Assembly: GCA_903938955.1 (NCBI GenBank) | Contig: CAJAFJ010000044.1 | Location: 1-11,440, forward strand | Length of the DNA stretch: 11,440 nucleotides | Source of the DNA: an uncultured beta proteobacterium | GTDB lineage: Bacteria; Pseudomonadota; Gammaproteobacteria; Burkholderiales; Burkholderiaceae | Direction of reading: 5' to 3' | In this document: piece after piece, positions 1 through 5,521 of the stretch | Position numbering within the stretch: position 1 is the stretch's first letter | Layout of the letters: every line of letters begins with the position of its first letter | Notes under the pieces: model-generated | Told to the model about the DNA's origin: nothing | The model's database searches: none | What the model saw: only the letters and a program-made list of their open reading frames with translations | Position numbers and translations under genes: made by a program

Positions 1-718
1 AGATGCGCATGCCCAGCGCCGCCAGTCGGGCAAATTCAATCGCCCAACCCGGCTCTTCAACCATCACGTAATCACCGGCGCGCAACAAGGTGCGGCTGAT
101 GATGTCGAGCGCATGCGTGGCCCCGACCGTGGTGATGATTTGTTGCGGCGTGGCGGGCACATTGATCCCCACCAGCTTTTGCGACAGCGACTGGCGCAGG
201 CCTGAGTCCCCGGCGGGCTCGCCGTATTGCAGCGAAAACGCCTGCAGCGCCTGCGTGCTGGTGACACGGCGCACGGCCGCCGGCATGAACGTGGACTCCA
301 GCCAGTCCGGCGGAAACACCCCCATGCCAGGCTGGGGCTTGTCGCTGCTGCTGTGGAACATGCCACGGATCAGGGCCGTGGCATTGACCGGCACATGCTG
401 CGCCTCAAACCCACCGGCTGACATCTGACCCCGGCTTGGCGAAGCGGCTGACCTGGCCACATCCTGCGCCACCGAGACCGGCGCCAGCGCCCGGTTGCGC
501 ACAAAAAAACCGCGATTCCGGTGCGCTTCGACCAGCCCCTGCGCCAGCAACTGGTCATAGGCCGCCACCACAGTGGACGGACTCACGCCTTGCTGCTGGG
601 CGCACTGCCGCACCGAAGGCAGTCGGGTGCCCGGCGCCAGCAGGCGACTGCGGATGCGCTCGCCAAAGCGGTCCGCCAATTGCTCGGCCAGCGAAAGTGA
701 CGCCGTTTTTACCAACAT
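1..718 (-). CDS. MocR/GntR-family transcriptional regulator with aminotransferase-like domain (partial, C-terminus outside window)
   Basis: Reading the minus strand from ATG at 718 gives an open frame of 239 codons that runs off the left edge. Residues about 8-75 form a GntR-type winged helix: a helix ending in an Arg-Leu-Pro-Ser-Val-Arg segment, a Gly-Val-Ser-Pro-Ser-Thr-Val recognition helix, and a wing with Asn-Arg-Gly-Phe-Phe-Val. A linker of about 40 residues follows. From about residue 115 the sequence resembles fold-type I aminotransferases, including LQYGEPAGDSGLRQSL, TTVGATHALDII and VEEPGW. This is the MocR/PdxR architecture: the large domain binds PLP or an amino-acid-PLP adduct and controls DNA binding. 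The PLP lysine would lie beyond the window, so PLP binding cannot be confirmed. A strong Shine-Dalgarno sequence (AAGGAG on the minus strand, 724-729) supports this start. It is divergent from the transporter and aminotransferase genes, which are its likely targets. MocR membership is well supported; the ligand is unknown. Confidence 0.93.
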   Translation of the reverse strand, partial: MLVKTASLSLAEQLADRFGERIRSRLLAPGTRLPSVRQCAQQQGVSPSTVVAAYDQLLAQGLVEAHRNRGFFVRNRALAPVSVAQDVARSAASPSRGQMSAGGFEAQHVPVNATALIRGMFHSSSDKPQPGMGVFPPDWLESTFMPAAVRRVTSTQALQAFSLQYGEPAGDSGLRQSLSQKLVGINVPATPQQIITTVGATHALDIISRTLLRAGDYVMVEEPGWAIEFARLAALGMRI

Positions 719-826
719 GGAGGCTCCTTGTCTCAAAGCTGTGCTGCCAAAACAGGCCATACAGATCAGCCAATTGTTTACTAAACTGTACTGCCAGTGT
801 GCTGCTATCAACTATAAAGTAAAGCC
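719..826. promoter_or_regulatory. Divergent promoter/operator region with three direct TGTRCTGC copies
   Basis: This 108-bp gap separates the MocR-type regulator from the rightward transporter gene. TGTGCTGC occurs at 740-747, TGTACTGC at 787-794 and TGTGCTGC at 798-805, all in the same orientation. The first two extend to CTGTRCTGCCA (739-749 and 786-796). Start-to-start distances are 47 and 11 bp. MocR regulators such as GabR are known to bind spaced direct repeats, so this is a plausible operator. A -10-like TATAAA lies at 813-818, only 8 nt before the transporter ATG, with no convincing -35 hexamer. That would fit an activator-dependent promoter with the third repeat near the -35 position. 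The operator assignment is an inference from position and repeat geometry. Confidence 0.5.
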
Positions 827-1798
827 ATGAACCGACACCCTCAACCCCATGCTCACGACATTCGTAACGGTCTATGGCTGGGCGTTCTGGGCGTCACGAT
901 TTTTGCGTTGACGCTGCCCATGACGCGCCTCGCCGTCGGCACGCCCGAGGCGCCGCAGATGTCGCCCTGGTTTGTGACCTTTGGCCGGGCGGCACTGGCG
1001 GGCGGACTGTCGCTCCTCGTGCTGTTGGCCACGCGCTCAGCCTGGCCGACCCCGGCGCAGCGCAAACCGCTGTTCATGGCGCTGCTGGGCAATGCCATTG
1101 GTTACCCGCTGCTGCTGGGCTACGCCTTGCGCAGCGTCACCTCCAGCCACGCGGCCGTCATCACCGCGCTGCTGCCGCTGGCCACCGCGGCCGTGGCGGC
1201 CTGGCTGCTGCACCAGCGCGCCCGACTGGGCTTTTGGCTCTGCGCCTCGATCGGCAGCCTGCTGGTGGTGGCGTTCTCCTTGTTGCGGGCTTTTCAGCAC
1301 AGCCAGGGTTTTGGGCTGGAATGGGCCGACCTGCTGCTGGTGGGCGCCGTGTTGGCGGCCTCCCTGGGTTATGTGTATGGCGCCCAAGTGACGCCGGCCC
1401 TTGGGGCGGAACGGGTCATTTGCTGGATTTGCGTGATGGCCTTGCCCATCAGCCTGCCGGGCGCGCTGCTGACCTGGCCACAGCACCCGATCAGCCCGGC
1501 CGCCTGGGGTGCGCTGGTGTATGTCGGCTTGTTCTCGATGTGGATGGGCTTTTTTGCCTGGTACCGGGGCTTGGCCCTGGGCGGCGCGTTGCGGGTCAGC
1601 CAGACGCAGTTGCTGCAGCCGTTTATTTCTATTCTGGCGTCCATCCCGCTGCTGGACGAAGCATTTGACGTCGTCACCCTGGGCTTTGCACTGGCGGTGG
1701 TGGCGACTGTTTTCCTGGGCAAGCACCTGGCCAACGGCCCCCAGCCGCTCAGTGCAAAATCACCCCCACTGAAACGCGCTGTTTCAAACAATTTCTGA
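827..1798 (+). CDS. EamA/DMT-superfamily membrane transporter
   Basis: The product has 323 residues and is hydrophobic nearly throughout, with about ten predicted membrane helices. This is the usual size and layout of the 10-TMS drug/metabolite transporters made of two EamA repeats. The first half ends with the family-typical segment TSSHAAVITALLPLATAAVAAW (about residues 105-126). The second half has GALRVSQTQLLQPFISILASIPLLDE, matching the region where EamA repeats show conserved Gln/Pro and a terminal Glu. The C-terminus is short and polar. Family members export amino acids, nucleosides or other metabolites, and some import them; the substrate cannot be read here. The gene is divergent from a MocR regulator and lies 53 nt before an aminotransferase gene, so an amino-acid-like substrate is a reasonable inference. 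Only a weak purine stretch precedes the ATG, and a -10-like TATAAA lies very close to it. Confidence 0.92.
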   Translation: MNRHPQPHAHDIRNGLWLGVLGVTIFALTLPMTRLAVGTPEAPQMSPWFVTFGRAALAGGLSLLVLLATRSAWPTPAQRKPLFMALLGNAIGYPLLLGYALRSVTSSHAAVITALLPLATAAVAAWLLHQRARLGFWLCASIGSLLVVAFSLLRAFQHSQGFGLEWADLLLVGAVLAASLGYVYGAQVTPALGAERVICWICVMALPISLPGALLTWPQHPISPAAWGALVYVGLFSMWMGFFAWYRGLALGGALRVSQTQLLQPFISILASIPLLDEAFDVVTLGFALAVVATVFLGKHLANGPQPLSAKSPPLKRAVSNNF

Positions 1799-1804
1799 TG
1801 ACTT

Positions 1805-1833
1805 AAAAACAGGGCCAGAGCGTTTTGACCCTG
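1805..1833 (-). terminator. Terminator-like hairpin with T5 on the minus strand
   Basis: CAGGG at 1810-1814 pairs with CCCTG at 1829-1833. A further CA (1816-1817) can pair with TG (1826-1827) across one mismatch. Read on the minus strand, the hairpin is followed by TTTTT (1809-1805), the classical intrinsic terminator layout. No minus-strand gene ends here, so it could only stop antisense transcription, or it may be fortuitous. On the plus strand it is followed by an A-tract and should not terminate. Confidence 0.25.
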
Positions 1834-1840
1834 AAAAAAT

Positions 1841-1844
1841 GGAG
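1841..1844 (+). promoter_or_regulatory. Shine-Dalgarno GGAG that fixes the aminotransferase start
   Basis: GGAG lies 7 nt before the ATG at 1852. An in-frame TTG at 1825 would add nine residues, but no comparable ribosome binding site precedes it. This decides the start in favour of 1852. Confidence 0.7.
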
Positions 1845-1851
1845 ATACCTG

Positions 1852-3054
1852 ATGACGAACACGACCCCCTGGACGATGGCCCACCGCGCCGCCAAGATGA
1901 ACCCTTCGGTGATCCGCGAGATTCTCAAAGTGACCGAGAAGCCCGGCATCATCAGCTTTGCCGGCGGCCTGCCCTCGCCCAAGACGTTTCCGGTCGCCGA
2001 GTTTGAGGCCGCCTGCGCCAAGATCTTGCGCGACGACCCGGCCGGCGCGCTGCAATACGCCGCCAGCGAAGGCTTCGGCCCGCTGCGCGAGCAAGTGGCC
2101 GCCATGCTGCCCTGGAACGTTGACCCGGCCCAGATTTTGATCACCACCGGCTCGCAACAAGGCCTGGACCTGGTCGCCAAAATCCTGATCGATGCCGACA
2201 GCAAAGTGCTGGTCGAGTCGCCCACCTACCTGGGGGCCGTCATGGCCTTCACGCCGATGGAGCCGAACGTGGTGAGCGTCAACAACGATGCCGACGGCGT
2301 CGACATGGCCGACCTGCGCGCCAAAGCGGCAGACGCCCGCTTTATGTACGTGCTGCCCAATTTCCAGAACCCGACCGGGCGCACCATGTCCGAACGGGGC
2401 CGCGCCAACCTGAGCGCCGAAGCCACGCGCCTGGGCCTGCCCTTGATTGAAGACAACCCCTACGGTGATTTGTGGTTTGACAGCGCCCCACCGGCCCCGC
2501 TCACGGCCCGCAACCCCGACGGCTGCATTTACCTCGGCTCGTTCTCCAAAGTGCTGGCCCCGGGCCTGCGCCTGGGTTTTATCGTGGCGCCCAAGGTGCT
2601 GTACCCCAAACTGCTGCAAGCCAAGCAAGCCGCCGACCTGCACAGCCCCGGCTTCAACCAGCGCCTGATTTCCGAAGTCATGAAAGACGGTTTTCTGGAC
2701 CGCCATGTGCCCACCATCCGCGCCCTCTACAAGTCACAACGCGACGCCATGCTGGCCGCACTGGCCCGCGAAATGCCGATGGGCGACCCGGACACGACCC
2801 TGACCTGGAACAGCCCGGCAGGCGGCATGTTTTTGTGGGCGCGCTTGCCCAAAGGCATGAGCGCAGTCGACCTGCTGCCGTATGCCGTCGAACAAAACGT
2901 GGCCTTTGTGCCGGGTTCGCCGTTTTATGCCGACCACGGCGACCCACGCACCCTGCGCTTGTCCTTCGTTACCTCCAGCGAAGAAGAAATCCAGCGCGGC
3001 GTGGCGGCACTGGCCAAGGCCATCCAACTCTACGCGGCGACCTTGCCCGCCTGA
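1852..3054 (+). CDS. PLP-dependent aminotransferase, fold type I (LysN/2-aminoadipate aminotransferase-like)
   Basis: The 400-residue protein has the expected length for a class I/II aminotransferase. Near residue 40 it carries FAGGLPSPKTFP, typical of the LysN/KAT-II-like subgroup that uses 2-aminoadipate, aromatic or branched amino acids. LQYAASEGFGPLRE and TTGSQQGLDL follow. PLP-site residues are visible: Asn173 in QNPTG, Asp201 and Tyr204 in EDNPYGD, the Schiff-base Lys233 in GSFSK, and Arg240 two residues after a Pro-Gly in the same loop. Arg369 in TLRLSF matches the arginine that binds the substrate carboxylate. All key residues are present, so it should be active. The amino donor cannot be assigned. 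The gene follows the transporter by 53 nt and precedes the PhzF-like gene by 35 nt, so co-transcription is likely. The start at 1852 is chosen for its GGAG. Confidence 0.93.
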   Translation: MTNTTPWTMAHRAAKMNPSVIREILKVTEKPGIISFAGGLPSPKTFPVAEFEAACAKILRDDPAGALQYAASEGFGPLREQVAAMLPWNVDPAQILITTGSQQGLDLVAKILIDADSKVLVESPTYLGAVMAFTPMEPNVVSVNNDADGVDMADLRAKAADARFMYVLPNFQNPTGRTMSERGRANLSAEATRLGLPLIEDNPYGDLWFDSAPPAPLTARNPDGCIYLGSFSKVLAPGLRLGFIVAPKVLYPKLLQAKQAADLHSPGFNQRLISEVMKDGFLDRHVPTIRALYKSQRDAMLAALAREMPMGDPDTTLTWNSPAGGMFLWARLPKGMSAVDLLPYAVEQNVAFVPGSPFYADHGDPRTLRLSFVTSSEEEIQRGVAALAKAIQLYAATLPA

Positions 3055-3089
3055 GTACCCCTGCCCGCAATCCAGCCGCCAGCACGCTC

Positions 3090-4028
3090 ATGAAAACCCG
3101 CCCATTCAAACAAGTTGACGTCTTCTCCGCCACGCCTTACCTAGGCAACCCGCTGGCCGTGGTGTTGGACGGCGCGGGCTTGTCCACGGCGGAGATGCAG
3201 CATTTTGCGCACTGGACGAATCTGTCGGAAACCACCTTTTTGCTACCGCCCAGTACCGAGGCTGCTGCCGCCGGGGCCGATTACCGCGTGCGCATCTTCT
3301 CCCCGGCCAGTGAACTGCCGTTTGCCGGCCACCCGACGCTGGGCAGTTGCCACGCCTGGCTACAAGCCGGCGGGACGCCACACGCCAAAGAGGAGATCGT
3401 GCAGGAATGCGGCGTCGGCCTGGTCCGGCTGCGCCGCGACGGCAACCGCCTGGCCTTTGCCGCCCCGCCTTTGAAGCGCAGCACGCCGGACGCCGCGCTC
3501 CTGGCCAAGGTCACGGCGGCCCTGGGCCTTGAACCCCATCAAATCATCGCGGCGCAGCTGCTGGACAACGGCCCGGTCTGGCTCGGCCTGCTGCTGGACA
3601 GCCCGCAGACCGTGCTGCAACTGTCACCCGACCATCTGGCGCTGAAAAATTCAGGGCACATCGTGGGGGTAGCCGCCGTAGAAGCTGCGCCAGCAGCGCC
3701 TACGTTGATAGCACGGTCCAACCGCGAAGCGCGTGCTTTCACCCCGCGTTCTAATGAAGCGATGGCCCCACAGGACAATGCCACCGAGGTCGAAGTGCGC
3801 GCCTTTGCCGCCGCTGACGGCATCGATGAAGACCCGGTCACCGGCAGCTTCAACGCCAGCCTGGCCCAGTGGCTGATCGCCGATGGCCTGGCGCCGCGTG
3901 CCTATCTGGCCTCGCAAGGCCGCTGCCTGGGCCGCAACGGCCAAGTGCATATTTCACAAGACGCCAGCGGTCAGGTCTGGGTCGGCGGCGACGCGGTGAC
4001 CTGCATCGACGGCAGCGTTCAGCTCTGA
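3090..4028 (+). CDS. PhzF-family isomerase/epimerase-like protein
   Basis: The 312-residue protein shows the two-lobed PhzF (diaminopimelate-epimerase-like) fold markers. The N-terminal lobe has FKQVDVFSATPYLGNPLAVV, then NLSETTF with Glu47 at the position of the PhzF catalytic glutamate. ASELPFAGHPTLG with His81 closes this lobe. The C-terminal lobe carries EDPVTGSFNASLAQWL with Asp248, then a closing strand ending in VWVGGDAVTCIDG. PhzF itself isomerises dihydro-3-hydroxyanthranilate in phenazine synthesis. No other phenazine genes are present, so this is one of the many housekeeping-type homologues (YddE-like) of unknown substrate. The ATG at 3090 is chosen because the family motif begins six residues later; the frame stays open further upstream over the aminotransferase gene. 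No clear Shine-Dalgarno sequence precedes it. Residues about 190-235 form an Ala-rich, Arg-rich linker that looks longer than needed. Confidence 0.9.
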   Translation: MKTRPFKQVDVFSATPYLGNPLAVVLDGAGLSTAEMQHFAHWTNLSETTFLLPPSTEAAAAGADYRVRIFSPASELPFAGHPTLGSCHAWLQAGGTPHAKEEIVQECGVGLVRLRRDGNRLAFAAPPLKRSTPDAALLAKVTAALGLEPHQIIAAQLLDNGPVWLGLLLDSPQTVLQLSPDHLALKNSGHIVGVAAVEAAPAAPTLIARSNREARAFTPRSNEAMAPQDNATEVEVRAFAAADGIDEDPVTGSFNASLAQWLIADGLAPRAYLASQGRCLGRNGQVHISQDASGQVWVGGDAVTCIDGSVQL

Positions 4029-4029
4029 G

Positions 4030-4077
4030 TTTTTGAGACAGCAGCGTTCAGCGCTGGCTTATTGAGACGGCAGCGTT
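4030..4077. repeat. Two-copy direct repeat, 29-bp period, with internal palindrome
   Basis: TTGAGACAGCAGCGTT (4033-4048) recurs as TTGAGACGGCAGCGTT (4062-4077) with a single A/G difference. The perfect palindrome CAGCGCTG (4049-4056) lies between them. An alternative hairpin pairs CAGCG (4042-4046) with CGCTG (4052-4056), followed by GCTTATT. The repeat sits between the convergent PhzF-like and creatininase-family genes, where a terminator is expected, but the stem is short and the T-tract poor. It may be a small tandem duplication. Confidence 0.5.
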
Positions 4078-4141
4078 TTAACCATCATTGCGAGCCTGCC
4101 GAGTCGGGGCCGATCCGCACACGGCTCTTGAACAGGCACAG

Positions 4142-4960
4142 CTACAACAAAGGCAACTGGTCGATTTCGGCCAGCAATTGTGCGAGGGAGCGGCCGGCGG
4201 CGGCCACTACGGTGTAGCCCTTCTCTGCCGTGGCTGCCGCCGCGTTGCCCACGGCACCGGCCGGGTTGTAGTCCTGCATTTGCCAGCCCATCTTGGCGCT
4301 TTTGCCATTACCCAGAATGGCAAAGGTTTGCGCGCGGTCTTGCGAGGTGGAATGGAAGTTTTGCGCCTGCGTCATGTCCACATGCGCCGCATCCAGCGCC
4401 AGCATCATGGAGGTTTCGATATCGCCCGCATGGATACCAAAGCGGTGCTCGTTGGCGCTGAACAGCGCATTCACCTCCTGCCCGTTGGCATCCCGCAGCG
4501 GCAGGTTGAACCAGCTCACGCTGTAGACCAACAGCCCCAGGCGCGCGCGCAAGTCCCGCGCCACGATGTCCATCACGCTGACGTTACCGCCATGCGCGTT
4601 GAACAGCACCAGCTTCTTGATACCCGCCGCAGCCACCGACTCGCCAATGTCGGTCCACAAGCGGATGATCGTTTCGGCCTTGAGCGTGAGTGTGCCGGGG
4701 AAGCGGGCATGCTCCGGGCTCAGCCCCACGGCCTGGGTCGGCAAAAACAGCACATTCAGATCGTCAGGCAAGTGCGCAAGCGAAGCCGCCACCACGCCGT
4801 CCACCAGCACCGTGTCCACACTCAAGGGCAAGTGCGGACCATGCTGCTCGGTGGCGGCCACGGGCAAGACGGCAATGGTTTGCGCCGCCTGGCCTTGCGC
4901 AAGAAGGCGGTCGAAGTCTTGCGTTGACAGGTCGGCCCAGAATCTGGATTTAATGTTCAT
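4142..4960 (-). CDS. Creatininase-family metal-dependent amidohydrolase
   Basis: The 272-residue product matches the usual creatininase/MftE/ArfB size. Metal-ligand motifs are in order: TEQHGPHLP with Glu38 and His40, Asp49 in SVDT, His123 in NAHGGN, and HAGDIETS with Glu182. SPEHARFPGTLTL around residues 81-93 is also family-typical. These enzymes use two divalent metals to hydrolyse amide bonds in creatinine, formamidopyrimidines or peptide-derived substrates. No creatine, riboflavin or mycofactocin genes are nearby, so the substrate stays open. The protein ends in QLPLL and the gene is convergent with the PhzF-like gene. Upstream there is no Shine-Dalgarno sequence. A -10-like TAAGAT (4972-4967) ends 6 nt before the ATG, and a tandem 11-bp repeat lies just beyond. 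Family assignment is firm; the specific reaction is unknown. Confidence 0.93.
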   Translation of the reverse strand: MNIKSRFWADLSTQDFDRLLAQGQAAQTIAVLPVAATEQHGPHLPLSVDTVLVDGVVAASLAHLPDDLNVLFLPTQAVGLSPEHARFPGTLTLKAETIIRLWTDIGESVAAAGIKKLVLFNAHGGNVSVMDIVARDLRARLGLLVYSVSWFNLPLRDANGQEVNALFSANEHRFGIHAGDIETSMMLALDAAHVDMTQAQNFHSTSQDRAQTFAILGNGKSAKMGWQMQDYNPAGAVGNAAAATAEKGYTVVAAAGRSLAQLLAEIDQLPLL

Positions 4961-4966
4961 GGAGCT

Positions 4967-5013
4967 ATCTTAGAGCTTGCCTGTGCTGCAGTCCGGGTTC
5001 ATTCCGGGTCCAG
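4967..5013 (-). promoter_or_regulatory. Candidate promoter with tandem 11-bp repeat upstream of the creatininase-family gene
   Basis: Read on the minus strand, TAAGAT (4972-4967) matches the -10 consensus at four of six positions and ends 6 nt before the ATG at 4960. About 20 bp farther upstream, TCCGGGT (plus-strand reading) occurs at 4992-4998 and 5003-5009. It is part of 11-nt units that match at nine of eleven positions. Repeats one helical turn apart over the -35 region could be a regulator site. No good -35 hexamer was seen. Confidence 0.3.
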
Positions 5014-5069
5014 ATCGATTCGAGATGAGGCGCGAAGCCACGACCTATCGGATGGAGCTGGCCCCTGAA

Positions 5070-5411
5070 TTACGCCTTCTTCAAAAACTCGGCCTTCAGC
5101 ATGTAACTGCCGCCGTCCATCTTGCAATCCACTTCGTGGTCGCCATCCACCAGACGGATGCTTTTGACTTTGGTGCCTTTTTTCAGCACGGTCGACGAGC
5201 CTTTGACTTTCAGGTCCTTGATCAAAATGACCGAATCGCCATCGGCCAGCGGGTTGCCGTTGGAGTCCTTGATGACGCCAGCGGTCTCCTCGCTCTCGTC
5301 AGCCGCAGCGGTCGCAGGCCACTCGTGGCCGCAGTCGGGGCAGACAAAGTTATCGCCATCAGGGTAAGTGTTTTCAAGCGTGCATTGGGGGCAGGCGGGG
5401 ATAGTGGACAT
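5070..5411 (-). CDS. yjdM: YjdM (PhnA-type) zinc-ribbon protein
   Basis: The 113-residue protein is close in sequence and length to E. coli YjdM, formerly called PhnA. The N-terminal zinc ribbon uses Cys7-Pro-Gln-Cys10 and Cys24-Pro-Asp-Cys27, followed by GHEW. The C-terminal domain carries the strongly conserved stretch with [24 protein letters not shown] and [21 protein letters not shown], and ends in LKAEFLKKA. The family was once linked to phosphonate use, but the phosphonoacetate hydrolase called PhnA is a different protein; the YjdM role is not well defined. The start at 5411 gives the family-typical [10 protein letters not shown]. An in-frame ATG at 5450 would add 13 residues that do not resemble the family. 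It is in the same direction as the genes on both sides, with gaps of 109 and 110 bp, so it is likely transcribed on its own. Confidence 0.95.
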   Translation of the reverse strand: MSTIPACPQCTLENTYPDGDNFVCPDCGHEWPATAAADESEETAGVIKDSNGNPLADGDSVILIKDLKVKGSSTVLKKGTKVKSIRLVDGDHEVDCKMDGGSYMLKAEFLKKA

Positions 5412-5458
5412 GGTGGTTTCTTCTAATAAGTGGTGAGATAAATGAGTCATCCGTCAGC

Positions 5459-5472
5459 CCCGAAAAAGCGGG
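5459..5472. repeat. Short palindromic hairpin, REP-like
   Basis: CCCG (5459-5462) and CGGG (5469-5472) enclose a six-base purine loop, inside a CAGCCCCGAAAAAGCGGGAA context followed by TCCAG. This resembles the dispersed CCCGCNNNNGCGGGAATCC-type repeats known from betaproteobacterial intergenic regions. It lies between the radical SAM gene (which ends at 5522) and the upstream side of yjdM. It could act as a weak end for the radical SAM transcript, but no T-tract follows. The repeat-family identity is from memory and would need a genome-wide count. Confidence 0.35.
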
Positions 5473-5521
5473 AATCCAGCGGCCTGCGACGGGAACAAGG
5501 CGGCAAGTATAAGAAACCGCT

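Noticed and set aside
1825..1851. Upstream TTG start for the aminotransferase
   Set aside because: The ATG at 1852 has a well-placed GGAG and gives the family-typical N-terminus; the extra nine residues overlap the hairpin in the gap.
1369..2706. 445-codon open frame on the minus strand
   Set aside because: It lies fully antisense to the transporter and aminotransferase genes, shows a Gly/Gln/Ala-rich composition typical of GC-rich shadow frames, and has no recognisable domain.
3090..4028. Phenazine biosynthesis role for the PhzF-like gene
   Set aside because: No other phenazine genes are in the window, and PhzF homologues are widespread without that pathway.
4088..4927. 279-codon plus-strand open frame
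   Set aside because: It is antisense to the creatininase-family gene, whose metal motifs are complete; the plus-strand protein is His/Arg/Gln-rich shadow sequence.
4977..5426. 149-codon plus-strand open frame
   Set aside because: It is antisense to yjdM, which closely matches the known family along its full length.
5412..5450. Upstream ATG start for yjdM
   Set aside because: The extension of 13 residues is absent from the known E. coli protein, which starts at the position equivalent to 5411.
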